Notes under the pieces: generated by a model
What the model was told of the DNA's origin: nothing
The model's input: the letters and a program-made list of their open reading frames with translations, nothing else
Databases searched by the model: none
Source: Paludibacteraceae bacterium
GTDB lineage: Bacteria > Bacteroidota > Bacteroidia > Bacteroidales > Paludibacteraceae
DNA length: 41,534 nucleotides
Assembly: GCA_017450435.1 (NCBI GenBank)
Contig: JAFSTO010000031.1
Span: 1-41,534, forward strand
Direction: 5' to 3'
Translations under genes and position numbers: made by a program
Shown: piece after piece, positions 1 to 7,331 of the stretch
Layout: each line of letters begins with the position of its first letter
Position numbering within the stretch: the stretch's first letter is position 1

Positions 1-35
1 AAGATATAAGATATAAGATAAAAGATAAAAGATAA
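1..35. repeat. 7-bp tandem repeat abutting the yicC start
   Basis: Five heptamers in a row, two AAGATAT then three AAGATAA, end five bases before the yicC ATG at 40. The array may extend beyond the left edge of the window. It lies in the expected 5' leader and ribosome-binding area of yicC, where no Shine-Dalgarno sequence is visible. Confidence 0.8.
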
Positions 36-39
36 AAAT

Positions 40-927
40 ATGCTACAATCAATGACCGGTTACGGCAAAGCAGAATGTTTTGTACGTAACAAAAAATACG
101 TAATTGAAATCAAGTCGCTCAACTCCAAGCAGACAGACATCAACACCCGTATATCCAACGAGTTGCGTGAGCGTGAGTTGGCTATTCGCACTATCCTGAC
201 TCAGCAGTTGGAACGCGGAAAGATAGATATAACTATCAGCACAGAGCAGGCGACAGACAACTCAGAAAAAATCACTCCGCTAAATATTTCTGCCCTTGAC
301 TACTACATGCGCACACTCACCGACTACGCCATATCGCACAACCTGCCGACCGACCACTTGTTTAGTATCGCCGTCCGGATGCCGGATGTGATGAAACCAC
401 AAGAGCAGAGCGCACTTAATGACGAAGAATGGCTGCTGTTGAAAGACAGCCTGATGGCTGCTATACAACATTTCAAAGAGTTCAGAAAACAAGAAGGAAA
501 AGCACTACAGGAGATGTTCACGGAAAAGCTGGACGGTATAAGTCAGTTATTGGCACAAGTAGAGCCTTTAGAAGGCGAGCGAATAGCTAAAATCAAAGCC
601 CGTTTAGAAGAAAACATTGCGCAACTTTCAAAGGATTCTCAACAGAAAATTGATAATAATCGCTTAGAACAGGAAATGATTTATTATCTTGAGAAATTAG
701 ACATAACCGAAGAGAAAGTAAGGTTGCGTAACCATATCCGCTATTTCTTTGCCACAATGGAGGAAGAGCAAGGTGTAGGCAAGAAACTCGGATTTGTGGC
801 ACAGGAGATGGGGCGTGAGATAAACACACTCGGCTCAAAATCCAATCAATCAGAGATGCAAATTATCGTTGTAAAAATGAAAGACTTGCTCGAACAAATC
901 AAAGAGCAGGTGCTGAATGTTCTATAA
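40..927 (+). CDS. yicC: YicC/YloC family endoribonuclease
   Basis: A 295-residue protein that opens with the family's signature MTGYG (residues 5-9) and ends with the conserved C-terminal block around EMGREINTLGSKS, followed by the VKMKDLLEQIKEQVLN helix. YicC proteins are cytoplasmic RNases linked to RNA turnover and stationary-phase survival. The length is normal for the family (about 290). It sits just upstream of gmk, the usual neighbour in many bacteria, and its stop lies close to the gmk start, so the two are probably co-transcribed. The AUG at 40 is preferred because the N-terminal motif starts right after it. Family assignment is firm; the RNA targets cannot be read from sequence. Confidence 0.95.
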   Translation: MLQSMTGYGKAECFVRNKKYVIEIKSLNSKQTDINTRISNELRERELAIRTILTQQLERGKIDITISTEQATDNSEKITPLNISALDYYMRTLTDYAISHNLPTDHLFSIAVRMPDVMKPQEQSALNDEEWLLLKDSLMAAIQHFKEFRKQEGKALQEMFTEKLDGISQLLAQVEPLEGERIAKIKARLEENIAQLSKDSQQKIDNNRLEQEMIYYLEKLDITEEKVRLRNHIRYFFATMEEEQGVGKKLGFVAQEMGREINTLGSKSNQSEMQIIVVKMKDLLEQIKEQVLNVL

Positions 928-961
928 TCACCCACACTACTCCACTAATTATTACACTGCT

Positions 962-1531
962 ATGATTCTCATTTTTTGTGCCCCGAGCGGGTCAGGCAAA
1001 TCTACGATGGTACGACATCTGCTGACACACTACCCGGATACTTTTGAACTGTCAATCTCATGCACTACTCGTCCACCACGAGGAGAGGAAAAAGACGGCA
1101 GAGAGTATTACTTTATAAGCAGAGAAGAGTTTGAGCAGAAAATCCGCCAAGGTCTGTTTGTTGAACACGAACAAGTATATGAAGGCTTGTATTACGGCAC
1201 ACTGCGTTCAGAGATTGACCGCATACAAGCAGCCGGTCACATCGTCATCTTCGACATCGATGTAAAAGGCGGAATGAATATCAAACGAATATACGGTGAC
1301 GCGGCTTTGGCTGTATTTATATGTCCTCCGAGCATTGAGGCTCTCCGCAAACGTCTTGAAAACAGAGGTGACACAAGTGCAGAGATGATAGAAAAACGCC
1401 TTGCCAAAGCATCTATAGAGATGCAAGATGCGCCACTCTTTGACGTAAAGATTATCAATGACGATCTTGCTCGTGCAACCACAGAGTTGGATGAACTAAT
1501 CAAAACAAAAGTGCTGAACACCAAAGAATAA
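962..1531 (+). CDS. gmk: Guanylate kinase
   Basis: Converts GMP plus ATP to GDP plus ADP in the cytoplasm. The P-loop APSGSGKST stands a few residues from the start, followed by the GMP-binding stretch SCTTRPPRGEEKDGREYYF and the FDIDVKGG block; the C-terminal lid and helices are complete. An earlier in-frame ATG at 917 would add 15 residues (MFYNHPHYSTNYYTA) that have no family counterpart and would overlap yicC by 11 bases. I therefore prefer the ATG at 962, which gives 189 residues, the usual length. It is the second gene of the yicC-gmk-kdsB-tilS run. Function is secure; only the start is uncertain. Confidence 0.95.
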   Translation: MILIFCAPSGSGKSTMVRHLLTHYPDTFELSISCTTRPPRGEEKDGREYYFISREEFEQKIRQGLFVEHEQVYEGLYYGTLRSEIDRIQAAGHIVIFDIDVKGGMNIKRIYGDAALAVFICPPSIEALRKRLENRGDTSAEMIEKRLAKASIEMQDAPLFDVKIINDDLARATTELDELIKTKVLNTKE

Positions 1532-1547
1532 TATTACTATTCCCCTT

Positions 1548-2327
1548 ATGAATTTTATCGGAATCATACCTGCCCGCTACGCCTCCACCCGCTTTCCCGG
1601 CAAACCCCTTGCATTGATTGCCGGCAAACCGATGATTCAGCGCGTATATGAACAAGCACAAAAAGCACTGGATACCGTTATCGTGGCTACCGATGACGAG
1701 AGGATAATGAACTGCGTACAACGTTTTGGAGGCAATGCAGTGATGACCTCCCCCAACCACTCATGTGGAACAAACAGATGCTATGAGGCATATATAAAAA
1801 GTCCTCATGCCGGCAAAACAGGAAAGACTGTATCTGACGACGTAATCATCAATATCCAAGGTGATGAGCCATTTATTGACCCTATACAGATTAAACTTCT
1901 ACAGAGCTGCTTTCCTACAGAAATAGCAACACTCGTCACCCCCTTTAAGCCAAGCGACGGAACAGACGCCCTATTCAACCCCAACTCCCCAAAGGTGGTA
2001 ATCAGCGGACAAACATCAAAAAAAGCCCTTCTGTTCTCCCGCAGCGTTATACCTTATTATAGAGGCGTGGCGCAAGATAAGTGGTTAGAAGAAGCAGAGA
2101 GAAGAGGAACACCGTTCTACAGACATATCGGGATGTACGCCTACCGCGCCGACATACTACAACAGATAGTCAAGCTACAACCATCAGTGCTTGAACAGAC
2201 CGAGTCGCTTGAACAGCTCCGCTGGCTCGAAGCCGGATATGAGATACGCGTTGCTATTACCGACAAACAGACTATAGGTATTGACACTCCCGAAGATATA
2301 AAAAAGGCAGAACAACAATGCTGCTAA
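1548..2327 (+). CDS. kdsB: 3-deoxy-manno-octulosonate cytidylyltransferase
   Basis: CMP-Kdo synthetase: activates Kdo with CTP for attachment to lipid A, the last soluble step before lipopolysaccharide inner-core building. The N-terminal nucleotide-binding motif IIPARYASTRFPGKPL starts at residue 5. Further blocks are VATDDERI, NIQGDEPF (metal and sugar site) and the C-terminal GIDTPEDIKKAE. The length, 259 residues, is typical. The gene starts 16 bases after gmk and its last 10 bases overlap tilS, indicating one transcript. Presence of kdsB is consistent with a Gram-negative outer membrane. Confidence 0.96.
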   Translation: MNFIGIIPARYASTRFPGKPLALIAGKPMIQRVYEQAQKALDTVIVATDDERIMNCVQRFGGNAVMTSPNHSCGTNRCYEAYIKSPHAGKTGKTVSDDVIINIQGDEPFIDPIQIKLLQSCFPTEIATLVTPFKPSDGTDALFNPNSPKVVISGQTSKKALLFSRSVIPYYRGVAQDKWLEEAERRGTPFYRHIGMYAYRADILQQIVKLQPSVLEQTESLEQLRWLEAGYEIRVAITDKQTIGIDTPEDIKKAEQQCC

Positions 2328-3598
2328 ACACAGTTGAAGAATATATCCGACGCCACGAACTGGTTCAGTCCGATGAGCGAGTGTTGGTAGCGCTAAGCGG
2401 TGGCGCCGACTCTGTTACGCTGCTGCATATACTCGTCTCACTCGGATACTCTTGCGAAGCCGCACATTGTAATTTTCATCTCAGAGGGGAAGAGTCGCAA
2501 AGAGACATGGCATTCGTGGAAGACCTGTGTCAGAAGATGTCCATCAAGTGTCATATTAAGCATTTTCGCACTACTGACTATGCTCGGCAACATGGTGTTT
2601 CCATTGAGATGGCTGCCCGCGAACTACGATATAAGTGGTTTGAAGAACTGCGTCAGCAGACACAATGTGACCGGATAGCCGTTGCGCATCATCAAAACGA
2701 TCAGGCGGAAACACTGCTGATGAATATTGCACGTGGCAGCGGACTGAAAGGTATGGGAGGCATACGCCCGAAAAACGGATATATTATCCGTCCGCTTCTT
2801 TGCGTTACGCGTCATCAGATAGAAGAATATATTGCAGCCAACGGACTTAGGTATGTCACCGACTCGACCAACAGCGACACAACCATCAAACGTAATGCCT
2901 GGCGTGCCTTGCTCAGCAATCTGACTGAACAAGAGATACACCACTTTGCTGACAGCGCAGAACTGATGCAGCAATACTACATTCTGCTATGCAATCTGCT
3001 CCGCGGAGACACCATCAGCTCCGAAGCATCCACTGTACTTCTTTACGAGTTACTGTCACCGTTAGGCTTCAATGCCTCACAAGTTTCGAACATCAAAAAT
3101 TCACTTTCCGAATCAGGCAGACGCTTTGTCACAACAGATTTTACGGCGACAACCAACCACGGGCGGCTAAGCATAGAGCATAACAAACCGGCAGAAAACA
3201 ACACTGACACTCCGGAACTTAAATATTATATAGTCAGAAAGAACCGGCAGAAAAAAGACAACGAGTCCTTCCCATCGTCCAAGGAGCACACAGCCTTTTT
3301 CGATGCCGACAGTCTTCCGCCACACTTGGCATTACGCTATTGGCGGAATGGCGACCGCTTCTATCCTCTTACCAACAATACGCGCCAGTATAAGCGTAAA
3401 CTGCAGGACTACTTTTCCGACCTCAAGCTCTCTATCAATGAGAAAACGAAGATTCTTGTAGTATGCGACGCTGATGAACCATCCACAATAGTATGGATTG
3501 TGGGCTATCGGCAAGACAACCGCTTCAAAGTGACCTCAAACACTACCCAAATAGCCGAACTGACAATAAATGTGAGACCACAACACTGCGGGAGTTGA
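2318..3598 (+). CDS. tilS: tRNA(Ile)-lysidine synthase
   Basis: Attaches lysine to C34 of the CAU-anticodon tRNA-Ile, changing both its codon and its amino-acid identity; essential in most bacteria. The PP-loop ATPase motif SGGADS is at residues 27-32. The N-type ATPase domain continues to about residue 210 with AHCNFHLRG, AHHQNDQAET and RGSGLKGMGGI. The C-terminal TilS domain is recognisable by LALRYWRNGDRFYPL and the KLQDYFSDLK block. The length, 426 residues, is typical. The start overlaps kdsB by 10 bases. It is the last gene of the plus-strand run. Confidence 0.95.
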   Translation: MLLNTVEEYIRRHELVQSDERVLVALSGGADSVTLLHILVSLGYSCEAAHCNFHLRGEESQRDMAFVEDLCQKMSIKCHIKHFRTTDYARQHGVSIEMAARELRYKWFEELRQQTQCDRIAVAHHQNDQAETLLMNIARGSGLKGMGGIRPKNGYIIRPLLCVTRHQIEEYIAANGLRYVTDSTNSDTTIKRNAWRALLSNLTEQEIHHFADSAELMQQYYILLCNLLRGDTISSEASTVLLYELLSPLGFNASQVSNIKNSLSESGRRFVTTDFTATTNHGRLSIEHNKPAENNTDTPELKYYIVRKNRQKKDNESFPSSKEHTAFFDADSLPPHLALRYWRNGDRFYPLTNNTRQYKRKLQDYFSDLKLSINEKTKILVVCDADEPSTIVWIVGYRQDNRFKVTSNTTQIAELTINVRPQHCGS

Positions 3599-3664
3599 GA
3601 GTGCCAGCGGTCTCACAGCGCTACGGCTCATTTCTTACTACATTGGTGACAGACAAAGTTTTAC

Positions 3665-3700
3665 ATAAAAAAAATTAGCAGCATTGTATGCTGCTAATTT
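3665..3700 (-). terminator. Rho-independent terminator after tRNA-Val
   Basis: On the minus strand a perfect 12-bp stem (plus-strand arms 3672-3683 and 3689-3700, arm AAATTAGCAGCA) with a 5-base loop is followed by a run of T. It begins 16 bases beyond the CCA end of tRNA-Val, so it most likely ends that transcript. The arms also face the end of tilS and could act in both directions. Confidence 0.8.
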
Positions 3701-3715
3701 CTCAACATTTGTTGT

Positions 3716-3793
3716 TGGTGGGCGAAGAGGGATTCGAACCCCCGACCCTCTGCTTGTAAGGCAGATGCTCTGAACCAACTGCGCTATTCGCCC
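3716..3793 (-). tRNA. tRNA-Val (anticodon TAC)
   Basis: The minus-strand sequence folds as a cloverleaf: acceptor GGGCGAA paired with TTCGCCC, anticodon stem TCTGC/GCAGA closing the 7-base loop CTTACAA (anticodon TAC, reading GTA), and T-arm GGTTCGAATCC. Discriminator A is followed by an encoded CCA at 3716-3718. The D-stem GCGC/GAGC carries one non-Watson-Crick pair. A hairpin terminator follows at once. Confidence 0.95.
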
Positions 3794-3905
3794 GATGCTC
3801 TTTTCAAGAAAAATGCTTTCCTTTCCGAAAGCGAGTGCAAAGGTACTGCTTTTTTTTGAAACCGCCAAATATTTTCGCAAAAAAAACACAAAAAAATGCA
3901 TTTTA

Positions 3906-4685
3906 TCACTTTTGGAACTGCGAAACCCACTTATAGGTCATATAAACAAGCCAATCCGGCGTATGTTTAAGCAGCGGAGTAGCGAGATGATTAAGCACAC
4001 CCGGCATGCCCCACTTCTTCTTTTTGAACATTCTCTTCAGTGCAATCTTCACTAATTTCTCAGGGGGAATACTAACTGTCAGGTTGACCGCCAGCTTTCG
4101 ATACTTAGGAGCCAATCCGAATAATGCGGTATCTACAGCTCCCGGGGTCATTACGGTTACCCCTACCCCTTTGGGATAGAACTCATACCAAATAGACTTG
4201 GAGAAGTTATATATAAACGCCTTTGTTGAGTTGTAGGTCTGTATTCCCGGATAAGCCATCCACGCAGACATAGACGACATATTAAGAATATAGCCCTGTC
4301 CTCTGCGGCACATATCCTCGCCAAAGAGCCGGCACATCTTCGCCACAGTGACAACATGCAACATCAGCATCAGTTCGAGGCGTTGCATCGATGTTTCAAC
4401 AAGCGGATTGAAGAAAAAAACACCGGCATTATTGATAAGGATATCCACTTGCAGATTGTTTTCCACACAATAATGGTGTAATTCTTCGGCAGCGTCCTGT
4501 TTGCTCAAGTCGCGACAAAGCGCTGTGGTCTTGACATTATACTTGCGTGCCAAGTCATTTGCCACCTCAATCTGCTCGTTCTCTTGATTGCTCACCAACA
4601 AAAGATCGGTATGATAATCTCGCGCCAAAGCAGTAGCATACTGCAATCCTATACCGCTGGAGGCGCCTGTAACAAGTGCTAACAT
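3906..4685 (-). CDS. Short-chain dehydrogenase/reductase (possible steroid/bile-acid hydroxysteroid dehydrogenase)
   Basis: A classical SDR of 259 residues: cofactor motif TGASSGIG (6-13), NNAG (85-88), catalytic Ser in NMSSMS (about 138) and YNSTK (Tyr151, Lys155). It would oxidise or reduce an alcohol/ketone with NAD(P)H in the cytoplasm. It is the third gene of a minus-strand unit, 18 bases after a flavin oxidoreductase and downstream of a steroid 5-alpha-reductase homologue. Work on gut Bacteroidetes has described clusters of a 5-alpha-reductase, a 5-beta-reductase and a 3-beta-hydroxysteroid dehydrogenase acting on 3-oxo-delta4 bile acids. By context this SDR could be the dehydrogenase. 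The family is certain. The substrate is inference, since the longer C-terminal tail also resembles generic fatty-acid or ketone reductases. Confidence 0.85.
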   Translation of the reverse strand: MLALVTGASSGIGLQYATALARDYHTDLLLVSNQENEQIEVANDLARKYNVKTTALCRDLSKQDAAEELHHYCVENNLQVDILINNAGVFFFNPLVETSMQRLELMLMLHVVTVAKMCRLFGEDMCRRGQGYILNMSSMSAWMAYPGIQTYNSTKAFIYNFSKSIWYEFYPKGVGVTVMTPGAVDTALFGLAPKYRKLAVNLTVSIPPEKLVKIALKRMFKKKKWGMPGVLNHLATPLLKHTPDWLVYMTYKWVSQFQK

Positions 4686-4703
4686 AAACGTCCAATCATG
4701 TAA

Positions 4704-5978
4704 TTATGCGTGCGCCTTTATTGAGTCCGCCGCATCTTTCTCCAATCTTGCAATCTCTCTCTTGAGGTTGTCAGGTATCTGTTCCCCGTCACGCTCCACA
4801 CAGTCGTGACACTTCATATTAAGCGTGTACATACGTCCGACGCAATAGTTAGAGCGCTTGCACCCTGCGTGATAATGCGGGTTGTCCTGCACATGCTTGA
4901 CAAAGTCAGGGTCTTTAATCAGCACGTGGGCAATCTGGAACAGCTCGAAACCCTCGTCCATAATCTTCTGACAGTTGTCGCCGGACTGCACACCGCCTAC
5001 ATAAATCAGCGGCACATCCTTAATCTCTTTCTGAAAACGCTTGGCCTGCTCCATGAAATACAACTCTCGGAAGGGCTCAGTAGGAATCATCAGGTGTCCC
5101 ACACCCGGCAGGTTTAGCGCAGCTTTCAGCCACCAGAACGAGCGCATCGGCATATAGTGCGCAAGTGTCTTGATTGGCATAGCACCGCCGAGAATGGTCA
5201 TTGGCGAAGCACTGACCGTTCCTCCGGAAAGAACTATACCATGCACCTTGTGCTTAGCAATCTCATTGGCTACCTTTATGCCTTCCTCTATCGTCACTCC
5301 GCGCCAACAGTCGTCCCACATATTGGTCTTTACTATAACTGCCATATCGTCCTTAGCATGCAGCATCACCTCGTCAAGCACTTCGTTAAGAAAACGCACT
5401 CTGTTTTCGAACGCGCCGCCATACTCGTCATGACGATGATTAGTGCGTGGCGCTATGAACTGCGAAATCAAATAAGCATGACCCGCATGAATCTCCACAC
5501 AATCAAAGCCCGCCTCTCTGCAGAAATCCACCGCTTCGCCGAACCGTTTGACGAGTTGCTTAATCTCACTCACCTTCAGCCGTCGATGAACGGTAGGAGA
5601 ATACAGGTTAAATCCGTTAGAAGCGCTGACGGGCATACAATGACATGTATAGAAATGCGTCATGTTGCCGCAATGTCCTAACTGAATACTTGCTTTTGCG
5701 CCTTCAGCGTGTACGGCATCGGTAAGTTTCTTCAGGCCTGGAAGTGCCTCCTGCCGAACGTATAGTTGTCCGTCAAACGACACACCGCTCAGGTCAACCG
5801 CACAATAAGCAACAGTCGTCATGCCCACTCCGCCACGAGCCACACTAACATGATAATCTTCAAGTTCTTGCGTCGGCAGATTTGCCCGGCACATATTTTC
5901 AAACGCTGCGCTTCGTATGATGCGATTGCGCAGCGTTATGGGGCCCAGTTGATAGGGCGTAAAAAGCTTTGATTGCAT
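4704..5978 (-). CDS. NADH:flavin oxidoreductase, Old Yellow Enzyme family (possible steroid 5-beta-reductase)
   Basis: A 424-residue FMN-dependent TIM-barrel ene-reductase. It starts with the family pattern LFTPYQLGPITLRNRI and contains the active-site block EIHAGHAYLISQF followed by RTNHRHDEYGG and ENRVRF. FMN-binding elements appear later (GGVQSGD). No second NADH/FAD domain is present, unlike 2,4-dienoyl-CoA reductase or BaiCD (about 640 residues). Four cysteines near the C-terminus (Cys373, 379, 390, 393) are spaced somewhat like the Fe-S ligands of the long enzymes. Enzymes of this family reduce activated C=C bonds, including the delta4 double bond of 3-oxo steroids. It lies between the SDR and the 5-alpha-reductase and is only one base from the latter. 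Family sure, substrate inferred from context. Confidence 0.87.
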   Translation of the reverse strand: MQSKLFTPYQLGPITLRNRIIRSAAFENMCRANLPTQELEDYHVSVARGGVGMTTVAYCAVDLSGVSFDGQLYVRQEALPGLKKLTDAVHAEGAKASIQLGHCGNMTHFYTCHCMPVSASNGFNLYSPTVHRRLKVSEIKQLVKRFGEAVDFCREAGFDCVEIHAGHAYLISQFIAPRTNHRHDEYGGAFENRVRFLNEVLDEVMLHAKDDMAVIVKTNMWDDCWRGVTIEEGIKVANEIAKHKVHGIVLSGGTVSASPMTILGGAMPIKTLAHYMPMRSFWWLKAALNLPGVGHLMIPTEPFRELYFMEQAKRFQKEIKDVPLIYVGGVQSGDNCQKIMDEGFELFQIAHVLIKDPDFVKHVQDNPHYHAGCKRSNYCVGRMYTLNMKCHDCVERDGEQIPDNLKREIARLEKDAADSIKAHA

Positions 5979-5979
5979 A

Positions 5980-6762
5980 TCAATAAATGAAAGGGAATAT
6001 ACGTTTTAGTTTCGGACGGCGAGCCTCGAACTCGTCTTTAAAATCAATCTTATACTTGTTGTATATAGCATGTGCACGCGGCACCAGATTAGCCATAGTA
6101 AACCAAACGAACACAAAACCGGCAACCGACCACGTAAGAATAGCCCAACCTGCCCATTCTATTATCTCACCGAAATAATTGGCACTGGTGACATAGTTAT
6201 ACATTCCGCCCTTAGGCAAGTAATGCTTCGTATCACCGGGCTTACGCAAATGACGAATGATATAATCAGAATGCCAGTTGATGGTCATACCGATAAAGAA
6301 CAACACCACGCCGCACAAAAAACGCGGGTCAAGCATCCAATCACCGGAATAGAGCGTTGCATAGAACGGGTTATGAGGCGCAAGCTCGAACAAGAACTTG
6401 CCCTGTATAAAACCGTTAATTACATTGAATACTATTGACATCGCCATTATAGTAACGGGTATCTGCCCGTTACCACGCATCAGAAACGGCCCAATGAAAG
6501 AACGATGGAAATAATGTAACTCAAACAGAAGGAAGAAAACCAAATACGGCATAGAAAAGCGGACATCAGACTTTGCCCAGAAGAACAACACAACCAAAAA
6601 GACAGGGCACTCCATCAAGCACCAGCCTACCCGGTTGTTAATCGTCGGCCCCCATTTTTCAGTCATCAACTTACCATATCCCGCATCTACAAAATAAAGT
6701 GCAATAAAAACAATGACTCCGGCAAGAATCATAATATAGCACAAGTCGTAAAAATCCTCCAT
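5980..6762 (-). CDS. Steroid 5-alpha-reductase family membrane protein (SRD5A-like)
   Basis: A 260-residue polytopic membrane protein, almost exactly the length of human SRD5A1/2. Diagnostic blocks are LHYFHRSFIGPF (about 82-93), LRKPGD, the glycine pair in LPKGGMYNYV, NYFGEIIEW and the C-terminal NLVPRAHAIYNKY ending in RIFPFIY. The residues matching the catalytic pair of human SRD5A2 (Glu57, Tyr91) appear to be kept as Glu51 in MECPVF and Tyr84 in HYFHR. The enzyme class transfers hydride from NADPH to C5 of 3-oxo-delta4 steroids. It is the first gene of the three-gene unit, behind a promoter at 6836-6866. A role in bile-acid or host-steroid reduction is inference; other enone lipids are possible substrates. 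Confidence 0.92.
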   Translation of the reverse strand: MEDFYDLCYIMILAGVIVFIALYFVDAGYGKLMTEKWGPTINNRVGWCLMECPVFLVVLFFWAKSDVRFSMPYLVFFLLFELHYFHRSFIGPFLMRGNGQIPVTIMAMSIVFNVINGFIQGKFLFELAPHNPFYATLYSGDWMLDPRFLCGVVLFFIGMTINWHSDYIIRHLRKPGDTKHYLPKGGMYNYVTSANYFGEIIEWAGWAILTWSVAGFVFVWFTMANLVPRAHAIYNKYKIDFKDEFEARRPKLKRIFPFIY

Positions 6763-6835
6763 TATCCGATATTTAAGTTTGACTTATAGTTAACAAAATG
6801 CTGCGCAACATTACCCGATGCGCACAAAAATCGAA

Positions 6836-6866
6836 CAAAGTTAATATTTTTTTTTCATTTTAACAA
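6836..6866 (-). promoter_or_regulatory. Bacteroidetes promoter for the reductase operon
   Basis: On the minus strand TAACTTTG (plus positions 6836-6843) matches the -7 consensus TAnnTTTG of the Bacteroidetes primary sigma factor. A TTG (6864-6866) stands 20 bases upstream as the -33 element. Transcription should begin about 65 bases before the 5-alpha-reductase ATG. No operator-like palindrome is obvious nearby. Confidence 0.75.
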
Positions 6867-6913
6867 GTAAATAACGTTTTTTCAGATTAAATTCATTTTT
6901 TTTATTGATATAA

Positions 6914-6944
6914 TTGCACAATCAAGTAAAAATACGTAACTTTG
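6914..6944 (+). promoter_or_regulatory. Promoter of rnpB
   Basis: TTG at 6914-6916 and TAACTTTG at 6937-6944 with a 20-base spacer fit the Bacteroidetes -33/-7 promoter. The -7 element ends five bases before the first strand of RNase P helix P1, as expected for a stable RNA. Confidence 0.8.
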
Positions 6945-6948
6945 CGTT

Positions 6949-7313
6949 GGAATGGTGTGTCGGTCTGCCGCGCTGTCACACGCTTTTCTTAAAGATTTGA
7001 TTGTATAGTGAACAGAAAAGCGAGTGAGGCGAGGAAAGTCCGGGCAACAGAGAGCATCGTACAGGTTAACGGCCTGCAGGCAGTAATGTTTGGTCAATGG
7101 AACAGCGACGTATGGCGGTGTATAACACTGATGAAACGGCTACACTACGAGTTGCAATTCCGAGTAAACCGGCGTTTGAGCGTTGCTCGCGCGAGCCGGA
7201 GGGTAGGAAGCGAGAGAGACGTGCAGCAATGTATAGTCCGAGATTAATGGCAGACGCTTAGAGGATATATTATCCGCAAAGTACAGAACCCGGCTTACAG
7301 ACAAGCCATTCCC
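6949..7313 (+). ncRNA. rnpB: RNase P RNA (class A)
   Basis: The catalytic RNA that trims tRNA 5' leaders. The conserved 5' core GAGGAAAGTCCGGGC is near 7030 and the conserved 3' core ACAGAACCCGGCTTACAG near 7283; together they form helix P4 and its joining regions. The ends pair as P1: GGAATGG (6949-6955) with CCATTCC (7306-7312). A short T run follows (7314-7318). The roughly 365-nt length is normal. A Bacteroidetes promoter lies immediately upstream. This RNA fills most of the 569-base gap between the reductase operon and the YihY gene. Confidence 0.93.
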
Positions 7314-7331
7314 TTTTTCAGCTCACTCATC

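Noticed and set aside
917-961. Longer gmk start
   Set aside because: Adds 15 residues without family counterpart and overlaps yicC; the ATG at 962 stands just before the P-loop as in other guanylate kinases.
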